Below, piece by piece: positions 46,774 to 55,825 of a stretch of DNA of 64,000 nucleotides. The notes beneath the pieces are model-generated. The model saw only the letters and a list, made by a program, of their open reading frames with translations. It was not told the origin of the DNA and did not search any database. Source of the DNA: Streptomyces sp. NBC_00878 (lineage in GTDB: Bacteria; Actinomycetota; Actinomycetes; Streptomycetales; Streptomycetaceae); the NCBI RefSeq assembly GCF_026341515.1, contig NZ_JAPEOK010000001.1:2604001-2668000 (forward strand), read 5' to 3'. A program made the translations under genes and the position numbers. Numbering within the stretch: the first letter of the stretch is position 1; each line of letters opens with the position of its first letter.

Positions 46774-46834
46774 TTGACAGCGATCCGGCCGACATGGCAG
46801 GTTCTCGTTCTGCCCCACCTGAGACAACGTTGTC
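46774..46834 (+). promoter_or_regulatory. Promoter and operator of the GH92 gene
   Basis: TTGACA (46774-46779) and CAGGTT (46798-46803), 18 bp apart, fit a housekeeping Streptomyces promoter. Downstream, GACAACGTTGTC (46823-46834) is a perfect 12-bp palindrome with central CG that touches the ribosome site AAGGAGG, placing a repressor where it would block expression. Confidence 0.7.
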
Positions 46835-46849
46835 AAGGAGGTCTGCCCG

Positions 46850-49800
46850 ATGCGGCTGCCCGTCAGACGGATCACGGCCCGCGCAATCGCCGTGGGCGTC
46901 GGCTTGCTCGTACCAGGTCTGCTGTTCGGGGGTGTACTTCCACCCCTCGCGGCCGCCGCCGAGCCGGTCTCCGACCCCGCCGCGCTGGTGAACCCCTTCA
47001 TCGGCACCCAGAACTTCGGGAACACCTTCCCCGGGGCCGCCGCCCCGTTCGGCATGGTCCAGGTCAGCCCGGACACCGGCGGCCAGGGCGGATACGACTA
47101 CCAGCAGGACAAGATCCACGGGTTCAGCCAGACCCACCTCTCCGGGGTCGGCTGCGGTGTCTCCGGAGAGCTGCCCATCATGCCGACCACCGGCGCGGTC
47201 GACAGCGTGAACCCGGACACGTACCGCTCCAAGTTCTCGCACGACGACGAGGAAGCCACCCCCGGCTACTACCGGGTGGGGCTGTCGACGTACGACATCG
47301 AGGCCGAGCTGACCGCCACGCAGCGCACCGGCTGGCAGCGGTACACCTTCCCGGCCACCGGCGCGGCGAACGTGCTGTTCAACACCGGCAAGGCCAACCA
47401 GAACGTGTTCGACTCCGAGGTGCACGTGGTCGGCGACCGCACGGTGGAGGGGCGGGTGCGGGCCGGCGGGTTCTGCGCCGGGAAGGACCGGCACACCGTC
47501 TACTTCACCGCCACCTTCGACCGGCCCTTCAAGGATCACGGCACCTGGCGCGGTTCAACACCCAAGCCGGGCACGCGCGATGCCGAAGGGGACGGCGCCA
47601 ATGGTGCCTGGGTGACCTTCGACGCGACCGACGACCGGGACGCCGTCGTGAAGGTGGGCCTGTCGTACACCGGCATGGACGGTGCCCGGAAGAACCTCGC
47701 GGCGGAGACCGGCGACTCGTACGACTTCGACGCCACGCGCGCCGCACTGCGCACCACCTGGGAGAAGCAGCTCTCCTCGATCAAGATCGGCGGAGGGTCC
47801 CCAGAGCGGCAGAAGGTGTTCTACTCCGCCCTCTACCACGCCCAGTTGCACCCGAACCTGGCCGGTGACGTCGACGGCCGGTACCAGGGGTTCGACGGCG
47901 CGGTGCACACCGCCTCCGACTTCACGCCGTACCAGAACCTGTCGCTGTGGGACACCTACCGGCCGCAGAACCAGCTGCTGGAGATGCTGGAGCCAGGCGT
48001 CGCCCGGGACGTCGCGCTGTCCGTCCTCGCTATCGGCAAGGACGGCGGATGGCTGCCCCGGTGGGCCCTCGCCAACAGCGAGACCAACATCATGACCGGC
48101 GACCCCGTGACGCCGTTCCTCGTCGAGGCATGGTCGAAGGGCATGCTGGCGGGGCACGAGGACGAGGCGTACGCGCTGCTGAAGAAGAACGCGACCAGCA
48201 CCCCGCCCGCCGACTCCCCGTACAACGGCCGTTCCGCCGTGGACCAGTACAGCGCGCGCGGCTACGTCCCCTCCGGCCTGAAGCTGGGCAAGGACTGCGC
48301 GGACAAGGGCGGCGACAACGACTGCACCCACCCGGCCTCGGCGACCCTGGAGTACGCGGCGGCGGACGCGTCACTCGCCCTGATGGCCAGGGCGCTCGGG
48401 CACGACTCCGACGCACGGACGTTCGCGTCCCGCGGCCAGTGGTACCGCAATCTGTGGGACTCCTCGATCGGCCAGTTCCGGCCCCGCACGACCGCGGGGA
48501 CGTGGCTGACGCCGTACGACCCGGTCGAGGCGGGCCACCAGTTCCACGAGGGCGGCGCGTACCAGTACCAGTGGCTCGTGCCGCAGGACCCCGCCGGTCT
48601 CGTCGACCTGATGGGCGGCCGGAAGGCCACGGAGAAGCGGCTCGACTCCTTCTTCGCCTACGACAAGCTGCTCACCGACCCGGCGGGCACAGCGCGCAAG
48701 GACTGGATCTCCCAGCCGTACGACTACTACGGCAAGCCGACCTACAACCCGAACAACGAGCCCGACCTCCACGCGCCCTACATGTATCTGTGGGCGGGCG
48801 CCCCGGCGAAGACGGCGACCGTGGTGCGCGCCGCGATGACGCTGTTCACCAACGGCCCCGACGGCATGACCGGCAACGACGACCTGGGCACCATGTCGGC
48901 CTGGTACGTGTTCTCCTCGCTCGGCCTCTACCCGACGATGAGCGGCGGCGACTTCATGGCGCTGTCCAGCCCGCAGTTCGACTCGGCGGCCGTCACGATC
49001 GGCCGGTACGGGAAGCGGCAGGGCGGCACACTGACGATCAACGCGCCGGGGGCGAGCGACGCCAACCGCTACGTACAGCAGGTGTCGTTGGACGGCCGGG
49101 ACGTCAAGCGCACCTGGCTGGACTGGGACAAGGTCGCGCACGGTGGCTCGCTGACGCACCGGCTCGGTACGACCCCGTCGGCCTGGGGCACCGGTGCGGG
49201 TGCCCAGCCACCGTCGGTCAACCAGGCGGACGCCGACGGCCGACGCCAACTGGACGCGTCCCTGCGGAGCTCCTCCGACGTCGTCCCGGTCGACGACCAG
49301 GCGCAAACCGCCCACCTGACCCTGGACGTCCTCGGCCAGGCCCCTGGCGAACTGCGGGCGTCGGTAACGGCGCAGGCGCCCACCGGCTGGCAGGTGAAGA
49401 CAACTCCGCGCTCACCGCTGCGAATCCGGTCCGAGCACCTACCTGTGCAGAAGACGGTGTCCGTAGAGGTGACAGTGCCTCCCGGCACAGCCACCGGGTC
49501 CTACCCGGTGCGTTTCACGGTGGAGGCGAAGGGAGCGGGCCAGGTCACCCGGGAGGCCACCGTCGAGGTGCGCCCGGCGGCGAAGTGCGCGACGGCCACG
49601 GACGAACAGTGCGCGGTGGACCTGAGCAAGGACATGGCGCACGACGGGACGGCCACCGCGGAGGCGTCCGGCCAGGGTGACTTCGACGGTGGCGGCTGGA
49701 GTTACGACGCCGGCCTGCTGCCGGCCGCCGGTCCCGTCACCTGGGACGGCGTGAAGTACGAGGCTCCGGACCCGACCGGCACCGCCGCGAACTTCGTCGA

Positions 49801-50143
49801 GGCCCGCGGCCAGACGCTGCTCCTGCCCGCCCGCAGCCACGGCACCCTGCGCCTGGTGGCGGCATCGCACAACGGACCGGTGACAACCGCACTGACCGTC
49901 CGATATGCCGACGGCACCAGCGCCGAACTCCCGCTCAAGGTAGGCGACTGGGCCGGTTCGACCCCCGAGGGCAGCACCGTGGTCCTGGACATGCCCCACC
50001 GGATCAAGTCCGGCCAGGGCGTCGACGGGCCGCCGGTACGGCTGTTCGGCAGCTCCATCAAGGTGGACGACGCCAAGGTGATCCGCTCGTTGACACTGGC
50101 GGACGATCCGCGGGTGGAGGTGTACGCGATCACGCTGTCGTAG
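46850..50143 (+). CDS. Secreted GH92 alpha-mannosidase with C-terminal accessory domains
   Basis: A 1097-residue exported glycosidase. The signal peptide has a twin-Arg-like RRITARAIAVGVGLLVPGLL and cleavage near AAAAEPVS. GH92 hallmarks are VNPFIGTQNFGNTFPGAAAP, GFSQTHLSGVGCGVSGELP, SLWDTYRPQNQLLEML, NNEPDLHAPYMYLWAG and MTGNDDLGTMSAWYVFSSLG. These enzymes are calcium-dependent exo-acting alpha-mannosidases (often alpha-1,2) that trim N-glycans or mannan. Residues about 830-915 resemble a NEW3-type beta domain, and the last 170 residues form another beta-sandwich. AAGGAGG precedes ATG 46850. It converges on the GH97 gene, and both carry the same operator core. Confidence 0.92.
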   Translation: MRLPVRRITARAIAVGVGLLVPGLLFGGVLPPLAAAAEPVSDPAALVNPFIGTQNFGNTFPGAAAPFGMVQVSPDTGGQGGYDYQQDKIHGFSQTHLSGVGCGVSGELPIMPTTGAVDSVNPDTYRSKFSHDDEEATPGYYRVGLSTYDIEAELTATQRTGWQRYTFPATGAANVLFNTGKANQNVFDSEVHVVGDRTVEGRVRAGGFCAGKDRHTVYFTATFDRPFKDHGTWRGSTPKPGTRDAEGDGANGAWVTFDATDDRDAVVKVGLSYTGMDGARKNLAAETGDSYDFDATRAALRTTWEKQLSSIKIGGGSPERQKVFYSALYHAQLHPNLAGDVDGRYQGFDGAVHTASDFTPYQNLSLWDTYRPQNQLLEMLEPGVARDVALSVLAIGKDGGWLPRWALANSETNIMTGDPVTPFLVEAWSKGMLAGHEDEAYALLKKNATSTPPADSPYNGRSAVDQYSARGYVPSGLKLGKDCADKGGDNDCTHPASATLEYAAADASLALMARALGHDSDARTFASRGQWYRNLWDSSIGQFRPRTTAGTWLTPYDPVEAGHQFHEGGAYQYQWLVPQDPAGLVDLMGGRKATEKRLDSFFAYDKLLTDPAGTARKDWISQPYDYYGKPTYNPNNEPDLHAPYMYLWAGAPAKTATVVRAAMTLFTNGPDGMTGNDDLGTMSAWYVFSSLGLYPTMSGGDFMALSSPQFDSAAVTIGRYGKRQGGTLTINAPGASDANRYVQQVSLDGRDVKRTWLDWDKVAHGGSLTHRLGTTPSAWGTGAGAQPPSVNQADADGRRQLDASLRSSSDVVPVDDQAQTAHLTLDVLGQAPGELRASVTAQAPTGWQVKTTPRSPLRIRSEHLPVQKTVSVEVTVPPGTATGSYPVRFTVEAKGAGQVTREATVEVRPAAKCATATDEQCAVDLSKDMAHDGTATAEASGQGDFDGGGWSYDAGLLPAAGPVTWDGVKYEAPDPTGTAANFVEARGQTLLLPARSHGTLRLVAASHNGPVTTALTVRYADGTSAELPLKVGDWAGSTPEGSTVVLDMPHRIKSGQGVDGPPVRLFGSSIKVDDAKVIRSLTLADDPRVEVYAITLS

Positions 50144-50235
50144 GCGGCGTAGGCGGCTTGGGCAGCGCAGGCGGCTTGGGCGGCTTGGGCGGCTTATGAA
50201 GGCAGCCGCCGGAAGCCGCCCCCAGCACCCCCATG

Positions 50236-50271
50236 CGCCTCCTCTCCAGCCGCCGGGCTGGAGAGGAGGCG
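50236..50271. terminator. Bidirectional terminator between GH92 and GH97 genes
   Basis: CGCCTCCTCTCCAGC (50236-50250) pairs perfectly with 50257-50271 around the loop CGCCGG. Upstream (50144-50196) nonamer repeats around GGCGGCTTG fill the gap after the GH92 stop. Confidence 0.8.
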
Positions 50272-50332
50272 GGGTGTTTCATGGCCGCACGGGAAGCGAA
50301 GGCGAAACGGCCCCGGTCAACCGGTCACTCGG

Positions 50333-52984
50333 TCACCCGGCCCGCTGGAGCCGGGTGTCGCCCCAGTCGGCGTGGTCGTAGTTGGCGCCGTCGCCGCCGT
50401 CGGTGACCCGCAACGTCAGCTTCTGTACGCCCGTGATGTCGACGTCGATCAGTACCGCGGCGTCCTCGCGGGTGAGCACTCCGGTCCTGGCCAGAACCTC
50501 GCCGTCGCCGAGCACCTCGAAGGCCACCGAGCCCGTACCGCTCGCCTCGTCGTCGATGCCGACCGACGCGGTGAAGCGGGTGTACGCACCGCCGGTGTCC
50601 ACGGTGACCTCACTGGCGGCGTGGGTCCCCAGCCCCTTGTCGTACTCCTTCCCGCGGATGCGCAGCGGGCCGCCGTCGGTACCGCCGGTCTCCCCGTTGG
50701 AACGGTCGCGCTCCACGGGGCCCCAGCCGTTGCTCTGCTGGACGAACGGCAGATCACTGACGTAGTCGACGCCCGGCGGCTTGACGAAGATCCGTACGGT
50801 CCGCTCGGTGCGCAGCGCGGGCGCGTCGGATCCCTCGGCGGGGGCGCGGTAGGTGACGGCCACCACGACGTCGTGGTAGCCGGGCGCCGCGTCGGCGGGA
50901 ACGCGGACCTTCCAGTCGGCGGCCAGCGGCCGGCCCGTCGGCAGCTCGGCGGCGTGCGCGTCCTCGCCCTCCAGGGTCCAGCCCGAAGGGGCGGTGGCGG
51001 CGACGGTGACGTCCCGCACCGGGCCGAACTGGTCGACGAGGAACCGGCCGGACAGGTCCACGGACCCGCCTGCCTCCGCCTGCGTCCGCTCCGGGGTGGC
51101 GCTGAACGTCGTCAGGGGCAGGCGGTCCACCGGCTTGTCGCAGGTCTGGCTGCCCGGTCTGGCCGGACAGACCAGGGCGGCGAACCCGCCGTTTCGGACC
51201 GTCGGCACGTCAAGGGTGTCGCCGCGGTCCACGATCCGGCTCTCCCGCACCAGTCCGTCCGACCCGTCGCGCACGACATCGACACGCCACCTCCCCCTGC
51301 CCAGGAAGTCCAGCGGGACCTGCTGGGTGCGCGGGTCTCCCGCGGTGACACCGCCGAGGAACCAGCGCTTCGCGCTGCGCCGGGCGAACGTCGCCCCCTC
51401 GCCGGGGCTCCCGGCCAGCAGCCGGGTCTCGTCCCAGACGGTGGGCACCTGGTCCAGGAACCGCTCCAGCTCCGGCCGCCGGCGATAGGCGTCGACCGAT
51501 CCCGCGTAGTTCTGGAACCCGGACTCGTAGACCACGGACAGCGCGAGCTCGGCGGCCTCGGACGTGTTGCGCTGCCCGAACTGGAAGCCCATGGGGGTGT
51601 AGTCCATGGAGCCGACCACATTGCGGGTGAACGGGAGGGTCGTGACGTCGCCGATGGACACGTTGCCCTGTTCGGCTCCGTAGACCGCCTCCATCCCCAT
51701 GACGTGGGGCCAGGTGCGCTGGATCCCGTGCGGGATGGTCGAGCCGTGGAAGTTGACGAGCAGGTGACGCTTCGCCGTGTCGGCGAGGATCTCGTCGTAC
51801 CAGCGGTAGCGGTCCCGGGATTCGGAGTCCATGAAGTCGATCTTCAGTCCGGCCGCGCCCCACTCCTGTATGCGTGAGAGGTTCGTCTCCCGCTCCTCGG
51901 GCGTGTCCAGGTCCGTCCAGTGCATCCACAGCAGGATCTTGACGCCCCGTCGGTTGGCGTGCTCGATGAGCTTGGGCATCCAGTCGGTGGTCTTCCAGCC
52001 GTCATCGACCAGCGAGTACTCCCAGCCGTGGGCCGCGCTGTAGTCCACGAACCGCTTCTGCGTCTCCAGGCTGCGCTGCGCCTCACTGAATCCCGCGAGC
52101 CAGGACCAGGCGACCTTCCCCGGCCGGATCCAGGAGGTGTCACCGATCTTCGAGGGCGGCGCGAGGTCGTCCACCAGTGTCGACTCGGTGACCGTGTCCA
52201 GGCCGCCGACGACCGCGGTGCGCCACGGTGTCTCCAGCGGACCGTCGAAGGCGATCTCCTCATCGGCGAGCCGGACCTCGTAACGGCCGGTCCCTGTCTG
52301 GTGGGCGAGTCGGCTGCCCGCGTAGCGCCCGTCCACGTCCGACTCGGTGAGCAGCACGTAGGAGTCGTTCACCTGGAACAGCGAGGGACTGCCGAAGTCG
52401 CCGGTGGCGGCGCCCGCGGCGGTCGTCCGGGTGCGCGGCCGCTCGTAGTTGACGGTGTACGGCAGGAGCCAGGCGGGGGCGTCGGAAGGAAGCTGAAAGG
52501 CCGAGGCCTCGCGGCGCACCGTGCCTTGGCCCGCGTCGGGCAGCACGTAGCGGTAGGCGATCCCGTCGTCGGCGACCCGCACGACCAGGTCCATCCGGTG
52601 GCCTTCACGGTCGGCGAAGGCCAGCCGGGTCTCGTTCATCCGCGCGGTGCGTTCGCGGCGCTTGCCGGTCGTGGTCGAGTACCGCTCGGTCACCGCCCGG
52701 ACGGTGCTGCCGACGTTGCGCAGCCCGGAAGAGAAGTCCGCGGAGTCCGTGACGATGCCGACGGGAGCCGGCTCCAGCACGGTCGTGGTGCCCCGGCGGA
52801 CGGTCAGCGACAGGGCACCGCTTGCCCCGTCCAGGGTGACGGCGGCGGACAGGCCTCCGGCGCGGTGCGCCGTCGGCTGGGCCACCGTCCAGGCACTGTC
52901 CCGAGGCTCGGCGGCCTGTACCGGAGGTGAGAGCGCTCCCGCGCCCAGAACCGCGCTCAATACCGCAACAAACAACTTCAGCAT
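50333..52984 (-). CDS. Secreted GH97 glycosidase with NEW3 and NPCBM domains
   Basis: An 883-residue exported enzyme: signal peptide MLKLFVAVLSAVLGAGALS, cleaved after VQAAE. Then an N-terminal GH97 beta-sandwich, a catalytic barrel (KVAWSWLAGFSEAQRSLETQ, WEYSLVDDGWKTTDWMPKL, GLKIDFMDSESRDRYRWYDE, HGIQRTWPHVMGMEAVYGAE), a NEW3-like domain (TAPSGWTLEGEDAHAAELPT) and an NPCBM carbohydrate-binding domain (GLGTHAASEVTVDTGGAYTR). The Asp in GLKIDFMD fits the retaining GH97 branch (alpha-galactosidase type) rather than the inverting SusB glucoamylases. ATG 52984 has GAGG eight bases upstream; longer starts have none. Confidence 0.9.
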   Translation of the reverse strand: MLKLFVAVLSAVLGAGALSPPVQAAEPRDSAWTVAQPTAHRAGGLSAAVTLDGASGALSLTVRRGTTTVLEPAPVGIVTDSADFSSGLRNVGSTVRAVTERYSTTTGKRRERTARMNETRLAFADREGHRMDLVVRVADDGIAYRYVLPDAGQGTVRREASAFQLPSDAPAWLLPYTVNYERPRTRTTAAGAATGDFGSPSLFQVNDSYVLLTESDVDGRYAGSRLAHQTGTGRYEVRLADEEIAFDGPLETPWRTAVVGGLDTVTESTLVDDLAPPSKIGDTSWIRPGKVAWSWLAGFSEAQRSLETQKRFVDYSAAHGWEYSLVDDGWKTTDWMPKLIEHANRRGVKILLWMHWTDLDTPEERETNLSRIQEWGAAGLKIDFMDSESRDRYRWYDEILADTAKRHLLVNFHGSTIPHGIQRTWPHVMGMEAVYGAEQGNVSIGDVTTLPFTRNVVGSMDYTPMGFQFGQRNTSEAAELALSVVYESGFQNYAGSVDAYRRRPELERFLDQVPTVWDETRLLAGSPGEGATFARRSAKRWFLGGVTAGDPRTQQVPLDFLGRGRWRVDVVRDGSDGLVRESRIVDRGDTLDVPTVRNGGFAALVCPARPGSQTCDKPVDRLPLTTFSATPERTQAEAGGSVDLSGRFLVDQFGPVRDVTVAATAPSGWTLEGEDAHAAELPTGRPLAADWKVRVPADAAPGYHDVVVAVTYRAPAEGSDAPALRTERTVRIFVKPPGVDYVSDLPFVQQSNGWGPVERDRSNGETGGTDGGPLRIRGKEYDKGLGTHAASEVTVDTGGAYTRFTASVGIDDEASGTGSVAFEVLGDGEVLARTGVLTREDAAVLIDVDITGVQKLTLRVTDGGDGANYDHADWGDTRLQRAG

Positions 52985-53042
52985 CCAAAAAACCTCAGCT
53001 TCCATGTGAGTTGTTGGGGACCATTGGGGCCGAGGTGATGCT

Positions 53043-53055
53043 GGCAACGTTGTCA
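53043..53055. promoter_or_regulatory. Operator upstream of the GH97 gene
   Basis: GGCAACGTTGTCA contains the core CAACGTTG shared with the GH92 operator at 46823-46834 and extends it on one side. It lies 59 bases before the GH97 start. Confidence 0.6.
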
Positions 53056-53177
53056 GTTGCTGTAAAGACCTCGCGTCAAAACAACCGACGCAGGCTTCGC
53101 CCGGAGATCGCCGCCGGCCGCTGGGCACCGCCTGCCCGCGAAGAGGTACACGCGTAGCCAGCAGGCCTGACGACAAA

Positions 53178-53209
53178 GAACCGCCCCTGCAACTTGTCAG
53201 GAGCGGTTC
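53178..53209. terminator. Hairpin at the end of the DUF397 operon
   Basis: GAACCGCCCCTG (53178-53189) pairs with CAGGAGCGGTTC (53198-53209) with a single mismatch. It follows the DUF397 stop on the minus strand and also insulates the GH97 promoter region. Confidence 0.7.
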
Positions 53210-53232
53210 GTCAACGACCCGTCAGGTAAGCC

Positions 53233-53478
53233 CTATCGACCAGCGAAGCCGACGAACGCGGTCCAGGCCGCCGCGTCCACCGCAATGCCATGGCGGGCTA
53301 TGTCCTTGGAGTCGCGCACGTGGACGACGTAAGGGCAGACGGCGACCTCGACGCACTCGCCGCCGCTGCCGGTGCTGAAGCTGGACTTGCGCCACTGCAT
53401 GGCGACCTCAACGCACTCGCCTCCATCGCCCGTGCTGTAACTGCTCTTGAACCAAGCCAGTTCGGGCTCAACGCTCAT
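53233..53478 (-). CDS. DUF397 protein with a tandem internal duplication
   Basis: An 81-residue DUF397 protein. The characteristic block W(F/R)KSS(Y/F)STGxGGECVEVA occurs twice in a row (residues 9-26 and 29-46), followed by the usual DSKDIARHGIAVDAAAWTAF. Ordinary DUF397 proteins have one block in about 60 residues. ATG 53478 overlaps the XRE gene stop (ATGA). In Streptomyces, DUF397 genes pair with XRE/DUF5753 regulators and a divergent ATP-binding protein; they are thought to work with the regulator in developmental control. Confidence 0.9.
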   Translation of the reverse strand: MSVEPELAWFKSSYSTGDGGECVEVAMQWRKSSFSTGSGGECVEVAVCPYVVHVRDSKDIARHGIAVDAAAWTAFVGFAGR

Positions 53479-54341
53479 GTCTCTCCCAGCAGCTTCTCTA
53501 CGTATGCCAGTGACTCACTCGGCGTGAGGGCCTGTGCTCGGAGAATCCCGTAACGGGCCTCAAGCTCCCGAACCTTCGACTGCCCTGAGTAGAGTCGGCT
53601 GTCGCCTTGCACCTCTGCATAGGCGATCCTCCGCCCTTCAGGTGTATCGATCAAGGTGAACGGGCCACCCAGTGCGCCGTGGTCCTCGCGACTGACCGGC
53701 ATGACCTGGATCTCGACGTTCCGCTTATGGCCGATGAGCAGTACCTGCTCCAACTGGCCCCGCAGTACTTCCTTACCCCCGAGGGGCCTCTGGAGCACGG
53801 ACTCTTCCAAGACGAAGCTCATCAGCGGCGCGGGCTTGCGCGCATAGATCTCCTGCCTCGCCAGGCGTGCGCTCAGCCCTTGCTCGATCCGGTCCTCGTC
53901 AAGCAGCGGGCGGCGGATGGAGAACACCGCTCGGGCGTACTCCTCGGTCTGCAACAGGCCCGGCATGGCGTACATCGCGTACACGTGAAGCTCAACCGCC
54001 TCCCCCTCCAACCTCGCCGCATCCCGAAAGAAGGCCGGATACTGCGCCCGCGCAACCTCCTCCTTCATCTCCTGGAGGACACCGCCCGCGTCCAGGACCT
54101 CGTCCGCCTTGTCGATGAACTTCGGCGGCGGCACCCGGCGACCCTGCTCGTACGCGGCGATGGTCGACACCGAGTAGCCCGTCATCGCCCCGAACTCGGG
54201 CCGCTCCAGCCCCGCCCGTACCCGGAACCGCTTCAACTGGCGCCCGAAGACGCGCAGGATGCCAGACCCGGCCCCCGCCTCCCGCTCGCCCTCCTCCGCC
54301 CCGGGCTCCTCCTCGGCAGCCGATCCCACCGGCTCACTCAT
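53475..54341 (-). CDS. XRE family regulator with DUF5753 domain
   Basis: A 288-residue regulator. The XRE helix-turn-helix spans about residues 35-90 (LKRFRVRAGLERPEFGAMTG, YSVSTIAAYEQGRRVPPPKF). The remaining 190 residues are DUF5753, with VYAMYAMPGLLQTEEYARAV, EQGLSARLARQEI and IQVMPVSREDHGALGGPFTL. It belongs to the WhiJ/AbaA-like class that influences Streptomyces development and antibiotic production, usually with its adjacent DUF397 partner. MSEPVG (54341) is taken as start, with GGGGAGG upstream; ATG 54365 is possible. Confidence 0.88.
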   Translation of the reverse strand: MSEPVGSAAEEEPGAEEGEREAGAGSGILRVFGRQLKRFRVRAGLERPEFGAMTGYSVSTIAAYEQGRRVPPPKFIDKADEVLDAGGVLQEMKEEVARAQYPAFFRDAARLEGEAVELHVYAMYAMPGLLQTEEYARAVFSIRRPLLDEDRIEQGLSARLARQEIYARKPAPLMSFVLEESVLQRPLGGKEVLRGQLEQVLLIGHKRNVEIQVMPVSREDHGALGGPFTLIDTPEGRRIAYAEVQGDSRLYSGQSKVRELEARYGILRAQALTPSESLAYVEKLLGET

Positions 54342-54488
54342 GTCCCGCACCGCCTCCCCGGCCAACGCGGCCCCGCGTCGACCGTCACGCTCCGCTCCGC
54401 CTACACCCGCACACCAGCCACGTACAGCGACCGTCCGTGTGCGCGTCGTATCTCGTCACCGTAAAACCGCCACGTCAGCGTGGACCAC

Positions 54489-55049
54489 ATGAACAACGAA
54501 ACTTCCCCCTCCCCGGGGGTTCGACCGCATGCCCCGACGCAGACGGACACGAACCCGGCGCCGAAGCAGACCGTCGATCCGCCCCCCGCGTCGCACCACA
54601 CCCACAAGGCACGCCAACACCCCAGCCCCATCCGCGAGTTCTCGATGCGCTTCACGTCCTCCACGCGTGGGGCGCGTCTCGCCCGGCGTCTCGTCTCGCA
54701 CTGGCTGGACGCCTGGGGCCACCCGTACACCGGTGAGGCCAACCAGACGCTGACGCTGATCACTTCGGAGCTGGCCACCAACGCCGTACGGCACGGGAAT
54801 GTCGCCGGGCGGGACTTCCATGTCCGGCTGACCGAGACCGGCGACGGACCGCGCCCGCGCGTCCTGCGTGTCGAGGTCACCGACACCCGCGCCGAACGCG
54901 TACCGCTGCTCAGTTCCCACGAGCCGCCCGGCGACGAGGAGTCCGGTCGCGGTCTGCTCATCGTGGCGCGCCTGGCGGCGCGTTGGGCGGTCGCCCCGCG
55001 CGTCGGTGCACCGGGAAAGACCGTGTGGGCGGAGCTGTACCCGTCTTGA
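54489..55049 (+). CDS. ATP-binding regulatory protein (HATPase_c_2) of the DUF397/XRE triad
   Basis: A 186-residue protein. The first 45 residues are Pro/Thr-rich and disordered. The GHKL ATPase core has the N-box LTLITSELATNAVRHGNVAG and G-boxes VEVTDTRAERVPL and ESGRGLLIVARLAARWAVAP. It is divergent from the XRE/DUF5753 gene. These three genes recur together across Streptomyces, where the ATPase is presumed to be an anti-sigma-factor-type kinase. The start could also be GTG 54480. Confidence 0.85.
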   Translation: MNNETSPSPGVRPHAPTQTDTNPAPKQTVDPPPASHHTHKARQHPSPIREFSMRFTSSTRGARLARRLVSHWLDAWGHPYTGEANQTLTLITSELATNAVRHGNVAGRDFHVRLTETGDGPRPRVLRVEVTDTRAERVPLLSSHEPPGDEESGRGLLIVARLAARWAVAPRVGAPGKTVWAELYPS

Positions 55050-55116
55050 GGGCCTGATCCGCGAAGGTGGGCGGATCGTGGTTCGCGGGGCGGGCCGAAT
55101 CGGGAATATGCCTGGC

Positions 55117-55642
55117 ATGGGGGTATCACGCACACGTAGGGCGGCCGTGGTCTTTCTCGCTCTGCAGACGGTGAGCGCGGGGCTGGCGCTGTGGCTGTCC
55201 GAGCAGTTCCAGGTGGCCCGGCCGGCCGCGACCGCCGTCGCGCTGGTTCCGGCCCTGCCCGGTGCGTTCCTGGCCTGGATCGCGTACCGGGACGATCGCG
55301 CCGAGGCCGCCGCGGACACGGACGCGAAGGCCAGGACGCTGGCCGCGGCGGTCACCGCGGCCGAGACCCGCCGGCGTGCCCAGCTGATCGGTCCCGGTGC
55401 CCACCGCATCGATCTGGATCGCCGGGTTCACGGGCGGGCTCGTGGGCGGACTGTACTTCGCCACCGGTGCCGGCCGTCGCTACGTGGTCTTCCTCTGCTG
55501 CTCCCGTGGCCGACTGCCCTGGCGGCTCGGTGCCTTCCTCCACTGGGCCTACGGGGCGGGCCTGTTGCGGATCTCCGGCACGGCGTACCAGTTCCGCCAC
55601 CGGGAACTGCAGGACTGGCTCACCGCCCGCCCCCGCGGGTAG
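55117..55642 (+). pseudogene. NACHT-type ATPase gene with the middle deleted
   Basis: From ATG 55117 the product starts like membrane-anchored NACHT ATPases: two hydrophobic segments (AAVVFLALQTVSAGLALWLS, ATAVALVPALPGAFLAWIAY) then a helical linker to about 55400 (LAAAVTAAETRRRAQLIG). In another frame, about 55400-55642 reads FTGGLVGGLYFATGAGRRYV and WRLGAFLHWAYGAGLLRISG then YQFRHRELQDWL, the C-terminal end of the same protein class. The P-loop NACHT domain of several hundred residues is absent and the halves are out of frame. It lies directly upstream of the EACC1-caspase locus. Confidence 0.75.
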
Positions 55643-55825
55643 CGGTCCCGCCGCTCGGCCGGCCGCGCGCTCCCCGCCGAGAGACACCTGCCCCGCTCGC
55701 GGTCAAGCACTTTCCCGCCAACGCCTGACGGGTTTTCGGAACTCCCGCGCCGGGTGTCGGACCCGCCGACTAACGTCAGTCGCTCATGCCTCCGTCAGGA
55801 GCGCGGCACATCGAGGGGAAGCGCT

